Source: Eubacteriales bacterium (GTDB taxonomy: Bacteria; Bacillota; Clostridia; Christensenellales; CAG-138). From it: a DNA stretch of 64,000 nucleotides. A program made the translations under genes and the position numbers. Positions 62,567-64,000 of the stretch are shown piece by piece (position 1 is the stretch's first letter; each line of letters opens with the position of its first letter). Under the pieces are notes generated by a model. The model had not been told where the DNA came from. It searched no databases and saw only the letters and a program-made list of their open reading frames with translations. The stretch spans positions 120,370 to 184,369 of the forward strand of contig JAJFTI010000020.1 in the NCBI GenBank assembly GCA_021373115.1. The letters run 5' to 3'.

Positions 62567-63777
62567 AATATGTTGTAATTCTCGGAGACGGAATGGCGGA
62601 CTGGCCGCTGGATGAGTTGGGCGGCAAAACGCCGCTTGATGTCGCGAAGCATCCATACATGGACAAGCTGGCGCAGAACGGACGATTTGGCTTGGTTCAA
62701 ACGGTGCCGGAGGGCATGAAGCCAGGCAGTGACACGGCGAATCTTTCGGTCTTCGGGTACGATCCGAGGAGATATTATTCCGGACGCTCGCCGCTGGAAG
62801 CCGCAAGCCTCGGTATTGCGCTTGCAGAAACGGATGTAACCTACCGCTGCAATCTTGTTACGCTTTCGCAGGAGAGCGAGCTCGAACAATCGACCATGCT
62901 CGACTACAGCGCGGGAGAAATCTCCACGGAGGAAGCGCATGAACTGATCCTTTTTCTGGATCGTATGCTTTCAAACGAAAAAGCACGGTTATATCCGGGT
63001 TTTTCTTACCGGCACTGCCTTGTGCTGAACGAAGCGGAAACCGGCGCAACGCTCACTCCGCCGCACGATTTTACCGGAAAACCCGTTATGGGCCGCTTGC
63101 CGGATGGACAAAACGCAATGCTGCTGCGGGAGTGGATGGAAAAGGCGTATACGCGGCTGAAGGAGCATCCGGTCAATCGTGCTCGAGTCGCGGCGGGTAA
63201 AAGCCCGGCGAACGCAATCTGGTTCTGGGGGGAAGGAAGAAAGCCCGCGCTGACTCCATTTTACGAAAAGACGGGTCTTCGCGGCGCGGTGATTTCCGCA
63301 GTTGATCTGATTCAGGGAATTGGACGCTGCGCGGAGATGGAGGTCGTCAAGGTCGAAGGCACTACGGGTACCTACGAGACCAACTTTGCCGGAAAAGCGC
63401 GCGCGGCGATTCGGGCGCTCTCCAGCGGCGCGGATTATGTCTACGTCCATATCGAGGCGCCGGATGAATGCGGGCACCACGGGCAGATCCGGGGAAAAAT
63501 CTACTCCATCGAGCAGATCGACAGCCAGATTCTAGCGCCGGTGTGGGCGTATTTGGAAACAAGCGGAGAGGACTATACGATTCTTGTTCTGCCGGATCAT
63601 CCAACGCCGATTGAAATTCGCACCCATTCCTCCGATCCGGTGCCATTTGCGATTTACAGAAAAGGGAACGCGGCGGGCAGCACGCTCCGCTATACGGAGC
63701 GCGACGCTAAGAGCACGGGCGTACGGGTTCAGGAAGGTTATCGGCTTATTGACGAGATGCGAAAGACGAGAAATTAG
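62563..63777 (+). CDS. apgM: Cofactor-independent phosphoglycerate mutase, archaeal type
   Basis: 404 residues. Interconverts 3- and 2-phosphoglycerate without 2,3-bisphosphoglycerate. Alkaline-phosphatase-fold marks: VILGDGMADWP with metal Asp, PGSDTANLSVFGYDPRRYYSGRSPLEAAS with the phospho-Ser, HIEAPDECGHHG and PDHPTPI metal sites. This ApgM form is common in archaea and scattered in clostridia. Ends a chain of overlapping genes from hslO. Confidence 0.96.
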   Translation: MKYVVILGDGMADWPLDELGGKTPLDVAKHPYMDKLAQNGRFGLVQTVPEGMKPGSDTANLSVFGYDPRRYYSGRSPLEAASLGIALAETDVTYRCNLVTLSQESELEQSTMLDYSAGEISTEEAHELILFLDRMLSNEKARLYPGFSYRHCLVLNEAETGATLTPPHDFTGKPVMGRLPDGQNAMLLREWMEKAYTRLKEHPVNRARVAAGKSPANAIWFWGEGRKPALTPFYEKTGLRGAVISAVDLIQGIGRCAEMEVVKVEGTTGTYETNFAGKARAAIRALSSGADYVYVHIEAPDECGHHGQIRGKIYSIEQIDSQILAPVWAYLETSGEDYTILVLPDHPTPIEIRTHSSDPVPFAIYRKGNAAGSTLRYTERDAKSTGVRVQEGYRLIDEMRKTRN

Positions 63778-63779
63778 GC

Positions 63780-63808
63780 TTGCAAATTCCAGCGTGTTCG
63801 TGTAATAT
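63780..63808 (+). promoter_or_regulatory. Promoter of tRNA-Ser
   Basis: TTGCAA (63780-63785), 17-base spacer, TAATAT (63803-63808) with TG in front. It begins three bases after the apgM stop. Confidence 0.65.
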
Positions 63809-63836
63809 ACTCATTGCGTCCGAAAAAACAAGCTGT

Positions 63837-63928
63837 GGAGAGATGGCTGAGCTGGTCGAAGGCGCACGACTGGAAATCGTGTTTACCCCTTAAAGGTAAC
63901 GTGGGTTCGAATCCCACTCTCTCCGCCA
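63837..63928 (+). tRNA. tRNA-Ser (anticodon GGA)
   Basis: Acceptor GGAGAGA pairs with TCTCTCC, discriminator G, encoded CCA. Anticodon stem CACGA/TCGTG with loop CTGGAAA, giving GGA for TCC/TCT codons. Long variable arm and T-loop TTCGAAT are as expected for a type II tRNA. Confidence 0.96.
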
Positions 63929-63930
63929 AA

Positions 63931-63962
63931 AACAAAGAGCACCCGAAGCGGTGCTCTTTGTT
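63931..63962 (+). terminator. Terminator of tRNA-Ser
   Basis: AACAAAGAGCACC (63931-63943) pairs with GGTGCTCTTTGTT (63950-63962), then TTT. The remaining 35 bases to the window edge are too short to assign. Confidence 0.9.
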
Positions 63963-64000
63963 TTTGCATCGGAATGAAGGGATTCGAAGGGCGGAAAGCA

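Noticed and set aside
63979..63988. GGGATTCGAA near the window end as a copy of the tRNA-Ser T-arm (attachment site)
   Set aside because: Only ten bases, mostly the self-complementary TTCGAA, and in inverted form; chance is likely.

Overview
This 64 kb window looks like chromosomal core DNA of a monoderm anaerobe of the Bacillota, most likely class Clostridia. Lower ranks cannot be fixed from the sequence alone. Supporting evidence is a cluster of remA-gmk-rpoZ-priA and def-fmt-rsmB-rlmN-prpC-prkC-rsgA-rpe, groESL behind a perfect CIRCE operator, RqcH, DUF4364, YerC/TrpR-like and DUF512 proteins, a PASTA kinase, lipoproteins instead of outer-membrane proteins, and an archaeal-type phosphoglycerate mutase. 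Base composition is somewhat above 50% G+C by eye, with AT-richer patches around 10.4-11.6 kb and 46.2-46.9 kb. Genes are densely packed and many share ATGA-type stop/start overlaps.

Layout. 1-8 kb: the 3' part of nagB, then a minus-strand sugar group (fructokinase-like kinase, GNAT protein, pgi, TIM-barrel isomerase), a divergent DUF3810 membrane protein and an orphan PLP enzyme. 8-15 kb: pncB with a small lipoprotein, tRNA-Leu(GAG), an AT-rich acyltransferase, an MBL-fold hydrolase, a lipoprotein with duplicated domains, a C_GCAxxG_C_C protein and DUF4364. 15-33 kb: the minus-strand translation/signalling cluster from yicC to rpe, interrupted between priA and def by a heterodimeric ABC exporter and a divergent XRE-LiaF-like regulator; coaBC is not at its usual place. 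33-43 kb: AIR-synthase-like protein, ligA, pcrA; divergent rdgB and a phosphoesterase; then rpsT, yerC, rqcH, a site-2 protease, scpA and scpB. 44-46 kb: groESL. 46-51 kb: a small orphan gene and an operon joining an Fe-S old-yellow-enzyme reductase to both subunits of an aconitase-X-type dehydratase. 51-55 kb: DUF512 protein, der, plsY. 55-58 kb: lysine operon asd-dapA-dapB, in which DapB carries an aspartokinase-like pair of ACT domains. 58-64 kb: methyltransferase, hslO, TPR protein, THUMP methyltransferase, apgM and tRNA-Ser(GGA).

Most likely new biology: (i) the DapB-ACT-ACT fusion, suggesting lysine-pathway feedback at the reductase step; (ii) the aconitase-X plus enoate-reductase operon, which looks like a dehydrate-then-reduce pathway for an unknown hydroxy acid; (iii) three genes with a TATAAT-N6-ATG start, suggesting leaderless transcripts. 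Promoters, operators and terminators were found by eye; no database or folding computation was run.
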